Source: JBLHGN01 sp047616325 (GTDB taxonomy: Bacteria; Pseudomonadota; Gammaproteobacteria; Pseudomonadales; Cellvibrionaceae). Taken from it: a DNA stretch of 21,816 nucleotides. The DNA lies in contig JBLHGN010000027.1 of the NCBI GenBank assembly GCA_047616325.1, positions 1 to 21,816 of the forward strand, written 5' to 3'. The translations under genes and the position numbers were made by a program. A model generated the notes under the pieces. That model saw only the letters and a list, made by a program, of their open reading frames with translations. It had not been told where the DNA came from and searched no databases. Of the stretch, positions 14,874 through 21,816 are shown one piece after another; the stretch's first letter is position 1; every line of letters begins with the position of its first letter.

Positions 14874-16022
14874 TTAAGAAGCTCCGCTGCTGGGCTGCTT
14901 TAGCATTTCCTGCAGGTGCATATTGTTTTGAGAGCGACTGCGGCTGGTGTCGCCTGGGTGGTCGCTGTCACCGTCAACCATTCGGATGCTAATTGTCTGC
15001 CCAGGGCGTATTTTGTCGGCGCCGTGCACTACGATTCTCTCTCCTTTTTGTAAACCCTCAAGTATCTCAATAGCACCTGGCCGGCGCTTACCCGTTTCAA
15101 CGCGACGCTTTTCAACAGTAAATGTATCGCCCCCTCCCGAGACCACAACATACACAAAATTTAATCTGGCCTGCGGTAGGAGCGCCTCCTCAGGAATAAC
15201 CAGCGCTTCGCGAGCATTTTTTAAAAGCACTACATTCATCAAGAGACCCTGCACTAGCACTCGGTCTTGATTGGGCAGTATGGCTCTCACCTTTATTGAT
15301 CGTGTAATGGGATCGATTTGATTGTCGACACTGACCACCTCACCGGTAAAATCACGCCCAGGAAATGCTCGACTTTTCGCCTGCACCGGTATTCCTCGCT
15401 TGAGCGTTGCCAAATACAATTCAGGAACCGAAAAATCCAACTTCATTCTGCTGTCGTCATTTAGGGTGGTGATCACATCCCCTGGGCGCACAAGCTCGCC
15501 CAAACTGATATTACGTAAACCCAGCACACCCGCGTAAGGCGCCCTTATTATGCGATCGGAAAGACGCGACTCGATTGCAACCAAACGCGCCTTGGCTGTA
15601 CTGTATTCTCGGTAGCGCTCATCGTAGAGCGACTGAGAGGCCACACGCTGCTTAACCAGCGAACGAACGCGTTCCAGCTGCTGCTGTGCCTCTTCCACTT
15701 CGGCATTTGCCTCAACCAATAAGGCCTGCTCTTCCGCTGAGGTCATCTCTACAATAACTTGACCCTGCTCAACCCTATGCCCATCCTCAAAATTAATGGC
15801 CGACACCACCTCGGAAGCGATCGAGGTTAGATCCGTGGTTTCAAAGGCACCCAGCGTTCCGATGGCTTCGACCCGATCTACAAATGTTTCAAGCTTGACT
15901 GTTTTGACAAAGACCGGGGTGGGTCGGCTGGATTGCTGAGCGAATGCACTTGGCAAGCTCAAAATAATTTTCACCAGAAGGGCGATTACCACTAACCGTG
16001 ACATTTGAACATTTTTGAGCAT
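14874..16022 (-). CDS. RND efflux periplasmic adaptor (membrane fusion protein)
   Basis: This 382-residue adaptor joins the inner-membrane pump to an outer-membrane channel. An N-terminal hydrophobic segment (VVIALLVKIILSLPSAFAQ) looks like a signal peptide cleaved near residue 28. There is no lipobox Cys, so it is not a lipoprotein of the AcrA kind. A lipoyl/barrel-sandwich half (LTSIASEVVSAINFEDGHRVEQGQVIVEM), an alpha-hairpin rich in Gln/Glu/Ala (about 110-160), the second lipoyl half (IRAPYAGVLGLRNISLGELVRPGD) and beta-barrel domains follow in the normal order. The start ATG at 16022 has AAGGAT nine bases upstream; a second start at Met7 is possible. Confidence 0.93.
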   Translation of the reverse strand: MLKNVQMSRLVVIALLVKIILSLPSAFAQQSSRPTPVFVKTVKLETFVDRVEAIGTLGAFETTDLTSIASEVVSAINFEDGHRVEQGQVIVEMTSAEEQALLVEANAEVEEAQQQLERVRSLVKQRVASQSLYDERYREYSTAKARLVAIESRLSDRIIRAPYAGVLGLRNISLGELVRPGDVITTLNDDSRMKLDFSVPELYLATLKRGIPVQAKSRAFPGRDFTGEVVSVDNQIDPITRSIKVRAILPNQDRVLVQGLLMNVVLLKNAREALVIPEEALLPQARLNFVYVVVSGGGDTFTVEKRRVETGKRRPGAIEILEGLQKGERIVVHGADKIRPGQTISIRMVDGDSDHPGDTSRSRSQNNMHLQEMLKQPSSGAS

Positions 16023-16218
16023 GGATTTAGATCCTTACGATCTCGGATTATTCTCGACATCTACATTTGAGCATAGGGTAAACAGCGCGGCCACTTACGT
16101 TAACTTAAGAGCACTAAGGTTTACTACTACAACAAGTAATACTAACAGGAGGAAAATATTATGATGGAAAAATTATAGTGCAGCAAAGCGAACCTATATA
16201 CTAAATCCGTCTAGTAGC
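16023..16218. other. Intergenic region upstream of efflux operon, with plus-strand mini-ORF
   Basis: It lies between the VOC gene end and the adaptor start. On the minus strand TATAAT (16177-16172) could be a -10 for the efflux operon, but no good -35 is present. On the plus strand AGGAGG at 16147-16152 stands eight bases before ATG ATG GAA AAA TTA TAG (16161-16178), a five-codon ORF reading MMEKL. The perfect ribosome-binding site is striking, but nothing shows that it is transcribed. No terminator is seen after the VOC gene. Confidence 0.35.
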
Positions 16219-16598
16219 TTAATCGCTTAGCTCTACTCGCCAAGGAGGGCTCTTTCGCGCCTCCCCGGCCCAAAATAGCTTGATTTTGTTGCCCGAAGGG
16301 TCGAATAACACGGCCTCTCGCCATAAATAAGCCTTATCCTCAGGCGTTTGTTCGAAAACGATCCCTTTTTGGATCAATCGATTTACCAACTCATCCAGAT
16401 TTTGATGTTCAAAATAAATCACGGCACTATTGAATTTTGTATTGTCCTCAAGCTATAGCTAAAAGTTGCATCACCCGCCACAGCTTCAAATATCGCGTAA
16501 TGAGGGGCATCTACTATTTGCAAAAAACCCATGCGTCGGTAAAAAGCCGTAGCGGCTTCCATATCTCGTGCCGGCAAAGTAACCTGATTCAAATTCAT
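16219..16598 (-). pseudogene. VOC (glyoxalase/bleomycin-resistance fold) protein, frameshifted
   Basis: Two overlapping frames together encode one VOC protein of about 126 residues. The first part starts at ATG 16598 (MNLNQVTLPARDMEAATAFYRRMGF) and goes off at about 16450 after TFSYSL, adding nine false residues before TGA at 16421-16419. The second frame resumes at once with EDNTKFNSAV, then IYFEHQNLDELVNRLIQKG and REAVLFDPSGNKIKLFWAGE, and ends at 16219. The two halves match the two beta-alpha-beta modules of the fold. One base is missing near 16449-16451; this is no homopolymer, so a read error is possible but not obvious. GTG at 16422 overlaps the first stop as GTGA, so the second half could be translated by coupling. 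It follows the phosphorylase gene by 41 bases. Substrate unknown. Confidence 0.75.
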
Positions 16599-16639
16599 CC
16601 AAAATAGCCCGACGGATAGCGCACAAATGCACCGGTTTA

Positions 16640-18391
16640 TTAATCTTGACTGCAAGCTTTATTCGTCAGCCAAACAAACTGGTAGGGCTTCAATATTACA
16701 TCTTGTCGAATATCCGAAAAGTCTTTCCCCGAAATCAAATCCACCCAAGTATCAACGGTAATAAGATTGATCGATGCAACTGGGATAACCACTTCGCGAT
16801 TGGTGACATTATGCAAACAAAATATACTCTGATCGCGTCTGCGGCTCTGCCGCCAGAAGCCGAACACATCCCCGCCCAAATGAAGGGTAAACTGCACAGC
16901 ATTGGGATGGAACGCTGGCTGGCCCGTTCTGATTTTTAAAAGCGCTCGCATCTCATCAAACACCCTTGCGTGATGAGTATGTGGCGTATCCAGTTTTTCA
17001 TTCAACTCATCGAAATGCCATTTGTAGCGATTAATCGTTCGATTATTTTGTGTGAGCTCGACACCCTCAGAATAGTTGTTGCAAGCAACGAAACTATGGA
17101 TATAAATTGCCGGAATTCCCTCTAGAGCAAACATTATTGCGTGAGCACACATAAAACGTTCGATCTGCCACTTATCTGGGCCTCGCAAGGTACCTTGCAA
17201 GGCATCAAACAAGGTCACATTTAGCTCGTAAGGTTTATTGCGACCGCCCTCTGCCGTACGCCAGGAAACCCGTGCACCCGAAAGCTGCACTGCGCCCACC
17301 AACTCCTCGATCTCTTCGTCACTTAACAAACCCTCCGCAGGACGAAGGCCAATACCATCGTGAGAGGCAAGAAAATTAAAATAGAAGGTGCCCGCTTGCG
17401 CAGGTGGCATAGTCATCTGCCAAGTTTTAAGGTGCTTGCTAGTGCCGGCCACCAGAGCCTGCAACAATAATGGTGGCAAAGAAAAATTGTAAACCGCATG
17501 AGCCTCGTTGGCATTACCAAAATACGACAGGTTCTCGTGATTCGGCACATTAGTTTCAGTAATTAAAATAGCCTCAGGAGAATGATGCTCAATTAATGTA
17601 CGCATTAAACGAATAAGTTCGTGGGTCTGCGGCAAATGTATACAGCTGGTACCCAATTCTTTCCAAAGAAACGCCACTGCATCCAAACGAAATATTCGCA
17701 CACCGTGATCGAGATATAATTTTATTATGTCAACAAACTCGCACAGCACCTCTGGATTAGAAAAATCCAAATCCACCTGGTCATGACTAAAGGTACACCA
17801 CACATAGCGCTTGCCATCCAAGGTCTCTACTTCACGCAGCAGTGGCGATGTACGTGGTCGCACAACCATACTTAGGTCGTCTTCTGGCGACGCCAGCTTA
17901 AAAAAATCTTTGCCGGGATCTTTGCGCTGCTTAAAATTATCAAACCAACGGCTTCTGCTTGAACAGTGATTAACAACCAAATCGGCCATCAAATTAAATT
18001 CTGCTGCGATGGCTTCAATATCCTCCCACTCTCCCAAGCCGTCATTAACTTTACTGTAATCAATTACAGAAAAGCCATCGTCTGAACTGTAGGGAAAAAA
18101 TGGCAATATATGTATACCATTTACAACACCGCTCAGGCGCTGCCTAGAAAAACGATTGAGTGTGGCCAAGGGCTTTTCTCCGTCACAATAAATACTATCG
18201 CCATAAGTAATAAGCAGCGCGTCTTTTTCACTCCAGGTATTTTCGTGTGCTGGAGGTTTAGAACTACAAGACTGTAATGACATAACACCAATGAGCCGAG
18301 CCGCCAACACCTCCGAATCTAGCTCTGGATAAATAAAATCTAGATGCGTTTTAACCAAAAACTTCAATTCTTTTTGTGGCGATAAAAACAT
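16640..18391 (-). CDS. GH13_18 phosphorylase, probably glucosylglycerate phosphorylase
   Basis: This 583-residue enzyme belongs to the sucrose phosphorylase subfamily of glycoside hydrolase family 13. Catalytic residues are visible: nucleophile Asp237 in FRLDAVAF, acid/base Glu279 in LITETNVPN and the third carboxylate Asp345 in LASHDGIG. VNGIHILPFFPYSSDDGFSVIDY and LMADLVVNHCSSRSRWF are typical of the group. The subfamily includes sucrose, sucrose-6-phosphate and glucosylglycerate phosphorylases. Placed after a GT81 synthase, a phosphatase and a glycerate kinase, the last is the best call: it would split glucosylglycerate with phosphate into glucose-1-phosphate and glycerate in the cytoplasm. 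The loop VVRPRTSPLLREVE fits that branch as far as I recall. It starts at ATG 18391 after AAGG, 42 bases after the synthase gene. Sucrose phosphorylase is the main alternative. Confidence 0.85.
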   Translation of the reverse strand: MFLSPQKELKFLVKTHLDFIYPELDSEVLAARLIGVMSLQSCSSKPPAHENTWSEKDALLITYGDSIYCDGEKPLATLNRFSRQRLSGVVNGIHILPFFPYSSDDGFSVIDYSKVNDGLGEWEDIEAIAAEFNLMADLVVNHCSSRSRWFDNFKQRKDPGKDFFKLASPEDDLSMVVRPRTSPLLREVETLDGKRYVWCTFSHDQVDLDFSNPEVLCEFVDIIKLYLDHGVRIFRLDAVAFLWKELGTSCIHLPQTHELIRLMRTLIEHHSPEAILITETNVPNHENLSYFGNANEAHAVYNFSLPPLLLQALVAGTSKHLKTWQMTMPPAQAGTFYFNFLASHDGIGLRPAEGLLSDEEIEELVGAVQLSGARVSWRTAEGGRNKPYELNVTLFDALQGTLRGPDKWQIERFMCAHAIMFALEGIPAIYIHSFVACNNYSEGVELTQNNRTINRYKWHFDELNEKLDTPHTHHARVFDEMRALLKIRTGQPAFHPNAVQFTLHLGGDVFGFWRQSRRRDQSIFCLHNVTNREVVIPVASINLITVDTWVDLISGKDFSDIRQDVILKPYQFVWLTNKACSQD

Positions 18392-18433
18392 GACATAATA
18401 CCTTGCACTTTAGGGCAAAAACGGATTAACTAA

Positions 18434-19657
18434 TCAGCGATCGAACTCTTGCATATCTTCGTCTACTGCTGTACGTAAGCGGTCTAATATATCTGGCACA
18501 GCGCTGACCACTCGATTCCAGCTAGGAATAAAGGGTTTTTCCATAGGATTATCCAAAAAGTTTTGCCCTGCTGTTAATATATTTTTGGCAAACATTTCCA
18601 CAGCTAACTCTTCTGCATGAATATCCAAATCCAAACCGTTCATCATGGCATCATTGTAATAAGTTTCGATAAAATCGAGGGCGATTCGAAAATAAGTTGC
18701 TTTAATCGAACGAAATGTTTCCGAGCTAAATACAACGCCATTTGTCGCCAGTTTACGAAATAGAGCTTTAGATATATCGATAGACATTTTCGATAGACCC
18801 TGGAGGGAGTCCTCCGGAGAAAGTTCCTGGTGCTTGTGATCGTAGGCATCGGAAATATCCGCCTGGCACAAACGATTGTTAGCGTAGTTGCGGTTTAATT
18901 CAGAAAGCACACCAATTTCCAACCCCCAATCACTGGGAATACGGATATCATTGATGACGTCTGCACGAAAAGAAAATTCACCCGCTAGCGGATAACGAAA
19001 ACTATCAATGTACTCAAGATAATCGCTATGGCCCAAGGTCTTTTTCAGGGCCCTTATTAGTGGAGTTACAAGAAGCCGACTAACACGGCCATGAATTTTT
19101 CCACTAGCTACCCGCGCATAATAACCCTTACAAAATTCATAGTTGAAATTTGGATTGGCAATGGGGTAAATCAGTCGAGCCAACAAACTTCTGTCGTAAG
19201 TGACGATATCACAATCGTGCAGCGCAATTGACTGAGCCTTTCCCGAAGCCAAAACATAACCCAGGCAGTACCACACATTTCGCCCTTTTCCCAATTCCAG
19301 CGGTGCTAAACCTTCCTTCCTTAACATTTCATCTATCGCCATTAGGCGCGGGCCCTCATTCCACAATACCTTATAATTCTGATTGAGAGGTTTAAAAAAC
19401 TGCAATGCTTTTTTATATTGCTCCTTATCTGCCCTATCCAAGCCAATGACTATTTCGCTGAGATAGTCGACCTGACCTAGGTGACTTACTATATTCGGCA
19501 GTGCGTCGCCTTCAAGCTCCGAATAAAGAGACGGCAGCACCAACGACATAGGGCGAACTTTTGAAAATTTGCGTAGCTCTGCCTCCATATCTTCTAAACT
19601 ACGGACATTTAAATTGTGCAGTGTTGTTATTATTCCGTTCTGATGAAAATCAGCCAT
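18434..19657 (-). CDS. gpgS: Glucosyl-3-phosphoglycerate synthase, GT81 family
   Basis: This 407-residue GT-A glycosyltransferase moves glucose from an NDP-glucose to 3-phosphoglycerate, the first step of glucosylglycerate synthesis. Visible motifs are VLPSLYSE (41-48) and VIGLDRAD near the sugar-nucleotide site, GKGRNVWYCLGYVLA (123-137), the metal-binding DCD at 148-150 in ALHDCDIV, FCKGYYARV, GEFSF with DWGLEIGVLSE (243-253), and DHKHQ (273-277), where the His is expected to bind metal. Length and order match GpgS. A mannosyl-3-phosphoglycerate synthase is less likely because that family (GT55/78) lacks this motif set. It has its own 136-base upstream gap with a promoter candidate. It starts at ATG 19657. 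Confidence 0.9.
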   Translation of the reverse strand: MADFHQNGIITTLHNLNVRSLEDMEAELRKFSKVRPMSLVLPSLYSELEGDALPNIVSHLGQVDYLSEIVIGLDRADKEQYKKALQFFKPLNQNYKVLWNEGPRLMAIDEMLRKEGLAPLELGKGRNVWYCLGYVLASGKAQSIALHDCDIVTYDRSLLARLIYPIANPNFNYEFCKGYYARVASGKIHGRVSRLLVTPLIRALKKTLGHSDYLEYIDSFRYPLAGEFSFRADVINDIRIPSDWGLEIGVLSELNRNYANNRLCQADISDAYDHKHQELSPEDSLQGLSKMSIDISKALFRKLATNGVVFSSETFRSIKATYFRIALDFIETYYNDAMMNGLDLDIHAEELAVEMFAKNILTAGQNFLDNPMEKPFIPSWNRVVSAVPDILDRLRTAVDEDMQEFDR

Positions 19658-19691
19658 AGTGCGCTCTCTTATTTAATGCATGTAATCTGCA

Positions 19692-19718
19692 ATTATAGGT
19701 TTCCCAACAAAATATCAA
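19692..19718 (-). promoter_or_regulatory. Possible internal promoter before gpgS
   Basis: On the minus strand an exact TATAAT (19697-19692) is preceded by TTGATA at a short 15-base spacing, or by CTTTGA at 17. The context CCTATAATT also suits a sigmaS-type -10. It lies about 35 bases before gpgS and would let gpgS and the phosphorylase be expressed apart from the kinase and phosphatase genes. Confidence 0.5.
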
Positions 19719-19741
19719 AGCTTATATAGGCCCCCTTTTAT

Positions 19742-19759
19742 GAAAAATCTGTATTTTTC
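19742..19759. repeat. Perfect inverted repeat in gpgP-gpgS gap
   Basis: GAAAAAT-CTGT-ATTTTTC is a perfect 7-bp stem with a 4-base loop, centred about 55 bases upstream of the TATAAT element before gpgS. It has almost no GC, so it is a poor terminator. It could be an operator for a regulator of gpgS. Confidence 0.4.
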
Positions 19760-19793
19760 GCTATTGTTTCTCTACTAAAACCACCTAGCAACA

Positions 19794-20684
19794 CTAAGAG
19801 ACAAGTTTACAAATGGCACTATTCCACCCTTCAGGGCCAAAAGTATCGGTAAAAATAGCATTCAAATTCTTGTCGATCAGAGGATAGCTAGACGAAGGAG
19901 ATTTTACGCATACTGGAAAATCAGCCGCGTTTAACATTGCCACATCGTTTTGATTATCACCCAGGGCGATAATTTTGGGTGGCATTCGAGACTCTCGATC
20001 GCCCCCTTTGGCATTGCTAGTTTTTTCAGCTGAGATCACCCGCATCTTTTCACGCAACCAGAGCAGCGGCACAGCTTTATTGGTATTACCTTGCAGATGA
20101 AAAAAGCGCCCCCCCTTAAGAACCTTTAAGCCCGCCTGCTGCACGCGCAATTCAAAAAACTTAAACTCTATATCGCCGGCATGCCACAAAAAAGGTTCAG
20201 AAAATAGCTTTTTTGCGGACAGTTCAGCATCGGCCTTGGAGAGCCCGGTCTCGCTTATAATTCTTGCAATATCCCAATCACCATAGCCTTCGAGAATATC
20301 GCCCATTTCTTCTCGACGCTGTTTGACAAACGCGAGAATTAAAGACCGAGGGCATCCAAATACAACAACTTTCATGCCATCTATGTCAAGTACTGGATGC
20401 TTGTAGTCAGTAGCAATAAAGGTGTGATAGTCAGATGCAGAAAAGGCTATTGCAGATCCATTCTCGATAATAACCGGACCCGATATCCCTATTTCTTCTT
20501 GCAGTGCAAGTGCCTCCACCAGCGTTTTACTGGTGTTAAATACAATGGGAATATTGCGCGATACTAACCGCGTGATGGCGGGCAGAGCCGCTCGCCATGA
20601 ATATGAATAATGATCCAGCAGAGAACCATCGAGATCAGTGGACACTATAAATTCAGGAAATCTTCGAAGCTCATGGTTACCCAT
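19794..20684 (-). CDS. gpgP: HAD-IIB glucosyl/mannosyl-3-phosphoglycerate phosphatase
   Basis: This 296-residue phosphatase of the mannosyl-3-phosphoglycerate phosphatase/YedP family is expected to remove phosphate from glucosyl-3-phosphoglycerate to give glucosylglycerate. HAD motif I is STDLDGSLLD (nucleophile Asp17, acid/base Asp19), motif II is FNTSKT (Thr51 or Ser52), and motif IV is ALGDNQNDVAML near the C-terminus; ENGSAI (74-79) and the C2B cap (about 85-200) are family traits. The phosphatase of this family accepts both glucosyl and mannosyl forms in several species; the glucosyl role comes from the adjacent GT81 synthase. The ATG at 20684 overlaps the kinase gene end by eight bases and has AAGGA eight bases upstream. 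Confidence 0.88.
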   Translation of the reverse strand: MGNHELRRFPEFIVSTDLDGSLLDHYSYSWRAALPAITRLVSRNIPIVFNTSKTLVEALALQEEIGISGPVIIENGSAIAFSASDYHTFIATDYKHPVLDIDGMKVVVFGCPRSLILAFVKQRREEMGDILEGYGDWDIARIISETGLSKADAELSAKKLFSEPFLWHAGDIEFKFFELRVQQAGLKVLKGGRFFHLQGNTNKAVPLLWLREKMRVISAEKTSNAKGGDRESRMPPKIIALGDNQNDVAMLNAADFPVCVKSPSSSYPLIDKNLNAIFTDTFGPEGWNSAICKLVS

Positions 20685-21666
20685 TTCCTACATCCTTTTT
20701 TAATTTGGTGAGTCGCCGCTCCAATCCAGTAAATCTGTGATGCTCATCCATAGTCAAAAGCCAGTCGGCACGGCCGGGAAGTGTTTTCAGCGCGTGCTCG
20801 GTAAGTCTTTGATAGTGCGAAATAAAATGGCACAGCTGTTCGGGTGACATAGTTTGGTTTACGGCCGACTGCAGCGAAGATGACGCGGACTTATTAGTTT
20901 GTTCCAAGGACTCAATAAGCTTCTGCTCTTGTAGCAGGCGCCACTGATATACACAAGTAAAAGAAGGCACATGAATCATAAGAAGGTAGTCCAACGATTC
21001 AAATAGTTTAGAGTACTCTCCCCTTAGCAGCTTATTCACATACTGACGCCAAACTAAATCAGAGTCCTGTTGTCGCTCCAATTCATTCACCGCAGAAAAC
21101 AGCTCACCTTCTTCTTGAGCCGTTAAGCCCACGCACCAGCCCTCGAGTATAATGACATCAACCGCCCCCGATACTGCCGACCACTGCTCTTTCGGCACTC
21201 TGTCGTCCGCAGCCTTATCAAATCTAGGCACTAAACATACCTCACCCTCCTGCAGTTCGCTTAGGGAGGAAATAACGGACAAAGCCAGTGCTACATCGTG
21301 GGTTCCTGGCACGCCTCGCGTAGAGAGAAGCGAGTGAACATCTCGAGCAAGTATTTTTCGTTGCGGTTTGGTCAGATAGAAATCGTCTATCGACAATACC
21401 GCTGCCGAAAGCCCGTGCTGTTCGCCAAGCATCACCTTAAGAAAATGGCTCAAGGTACTTTTGCCGCTGCCCTGACACCCCTGCACACCGATAACCATGG
21501 CATTCGCCTGCATGTGAGCAAGAAACGCCACATCCTCTGCAACAGGGGCATACCATTTACTTACCGTAGAAATGAAATCCTTGGGCAAACGCAACTCGTC
21601 TATGGTTTGTACGATTTTTGATTCGATAAATATACTCCAACCTTCAGTTATGCGACAACTTGCCAC
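20677..21666 (-). CDS. D-glycerate kinase, GLYK (P-loop) type
   Basis: The 329-codon frame encodes a P-loop kinase of the plant-type glycerate 3-kinase family. Walker A is GCQGSGKST (63-71). LSIDDFYLT (91-99) holds the Walker-B-like Asp pair, and TRGVPGTHDV (116-125) is the family signature. It should convert D-glycerate and ATP to 3-phosphoglycerate, feeding the synthase and recovering glycerate from the phosphorylase. The start is doubtful. GTG at 21666 has no Shine-Dalgarno and lies in promoter-like DNA. Homologous N-termini as I recall them begin shortly before ELRLPKDFISTVSKWYAPVAE, so the true start may be near codons 12-16. There GGAG is followed seven bases later only by ATC, so a non-standard codon or a later TTG would be needed. 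Confidence 0.85.
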   Translation of the reverse strand: MASCRITEGWSIFIESKIVQTIDELRLPKDFISTVSKWYAPVAEDVAFLAHMQANAMVIGVQGCQGSGKSTLSHFLKVMLGEQHGLSAAVLSIDDFYLTKPQRKILARDVHSLLSTRGVPGTHDVALALSVISSLSELQEGEVCLVPRFDKAADDRVPKEQWSAVSGAVDVIILEGWCVGLTAQEEGELFSAVNELERQQDSDLVWRQYVNKLLRGEYSKLFESLDYLLMIHVPSFTCVYQWRLLQEQKLIESLEQTNKSASSSLQSAVNQTMSPEQLCHFISHYQRLTEHALKTLPGRADWLLTMDEHHRFTGLERRLTKLKKDVGNG

Positions 21667-21677
21667 AAAAAAACCAA
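21651..21677 (-). promoter_or_regulatory. Sigma54-like -24/-12 candidates at the kinase gene
   Basis: Two overlapping minus-strand candidates exist, and neither is perfect. At 21677-21661 TTGG-N10-GCA has the correct GG to GC distance but a T-rich middle unlike TGGCACG. At 21665-21651 TGGCAAG-TTG-TCGCA matches the consensus elements well, but GG and GC are nine bases apart, not ten. Either would place transcription start inside or after the annotated GTG. Confidence 0.35.
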
Positions 21678-21680
21678 AAA

Positions 21681-21697
21681 CGCACCACTTTAGTGCA
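21681..21697 (-). promoter_or_regulatory. NtrC-like operator palindrome
   Basis: On the minus strand TGCACTAAAGTGGTGCG fits the enterobacterial NtrC site TGCACY-N5-GGTGCA at 11 of 12 defined bases. It lies directly upstream of the sigma54-like sequences. A further complete half-site, TGCACC, lies at 21754-21759 on the plus strand with a poor partner half. Confidence 0.5.
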
Positions 21698-21740
21698 CGA
21701 AAACGCTTCTTTTCGGCTCAGAGTGAGCTTTACATTACCC

Positions 21741-21772
21741 TCTATACAAATAATGCACCAAAACGAAAATAA
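21741..21772 (-). promoter_or_regulatory. Possible sigma70 promoter of the glucosylglycerate cluster
   Basis: On the minus strand TTTTCG, a 17-base spacer and TATAGA precede the NtrC-like site. The -35 is weak. If real, the NtrC-like palindrome would lie in the transcribed leader and could act as a repressor site. The rest of 21698-21816 shows no gene. Confidence 0.25.
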
Positions 21773-21816
21773 ATCGAAATCAGTAAAAACGGAAGCTTCT
21801 CGGTAGCGATCAAACA

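Noticed and set aside
21298..21621. A 107-codon plus-strand frame opposite the glycerate kinase
   Set aside because: It lies wholly opposite the P-loop coding region of a well-supported gene and shows no recognisable motif.
21651..21665. Clear sigma54 promoter TGGCAAG-N3-TCGCA
   Set aside because: Not accepted as certain: the GG to GC distance is nine bases, one less than required, so it is listed only as a candidate.

Overview
The window looks like chromosomal DNA of a marine gammaproteobacterium, probably near the Cellvibrionaceae (Teredinibacter/Saccharophagus/Cellvibrio group). This is inferred from protein character and gene order, because no search could be run. Every confidently called protein or tRNA gene lies on the minus strand, so transcription runs from high to low coordinates.

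Reading in the direction of transcription, the first block (about 21.7 to 16.6 kb) is a four-gene cluster for the compatible solute glucosylglycerate. It holds a GLYK-type glycerate kinase, a HAD-IIB glucosyl/mannosyl-3-phosphoglycerate phosphatase, a GT81 glucosyl-3-phosphoglycerate synthase and a GH13_18 phosphorylase of the sucrose/glucosylglycerate phosphorylase family. Together they can make glucosylglycerate from 3-phosphoglycerate and NDP-glucose, split it with phosphate into glucose-1-phosphate and glycerate, and return the glycerate to 3-phosphoglycerate. Upstream of the first gene is an NtrC-like palindrome (TGCACT-N5-GGTGCG) beside sigma54-like sequences, which suggests nitrogen control. 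The usual GTG start call of the kinase falls inside this promoter-like DNA. A VOC (glyoxalase-fold) gene follows and is broken by a one-base frameshift.

The second block (16.0 to 11.7 kb) is a tightly coupled pair: a periplasmic membrane fusion protein and a 1045-residue HAE1-type RND efflux permease. No outer-membrane partner is present.

The third block (11.7 to 1.9 kb) is the classic gammaproteobacterial metY-rimP-nusA-infB-rbfA-truB-rpsO-pnp locus. It starts with an initiator tRNA behind a near-consensus sigma70 promoter with a GC-rich discriminator. A 0.48-kb leader before rimP holds two terminator-like hairpins and an extended -10 promoter. Further hairpins lie between nusA and infB, after rpsO (UUCG loop), before pnp and after pnp.

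The fourth block (left edge to about 1.8 kb) is one end of an insertion sequence directly after the pnp terminator. It carries a partial ISKra4-like transposase that runs off the window and a pRiA4b ORF-3-like passenger gene.

The housekeeping part is ordinary. The parts most worth a second look are the glucosylglycerate cycle with its possible NtrC control, the kinase start problem, the split VOC gene and the metY-rimP leader.
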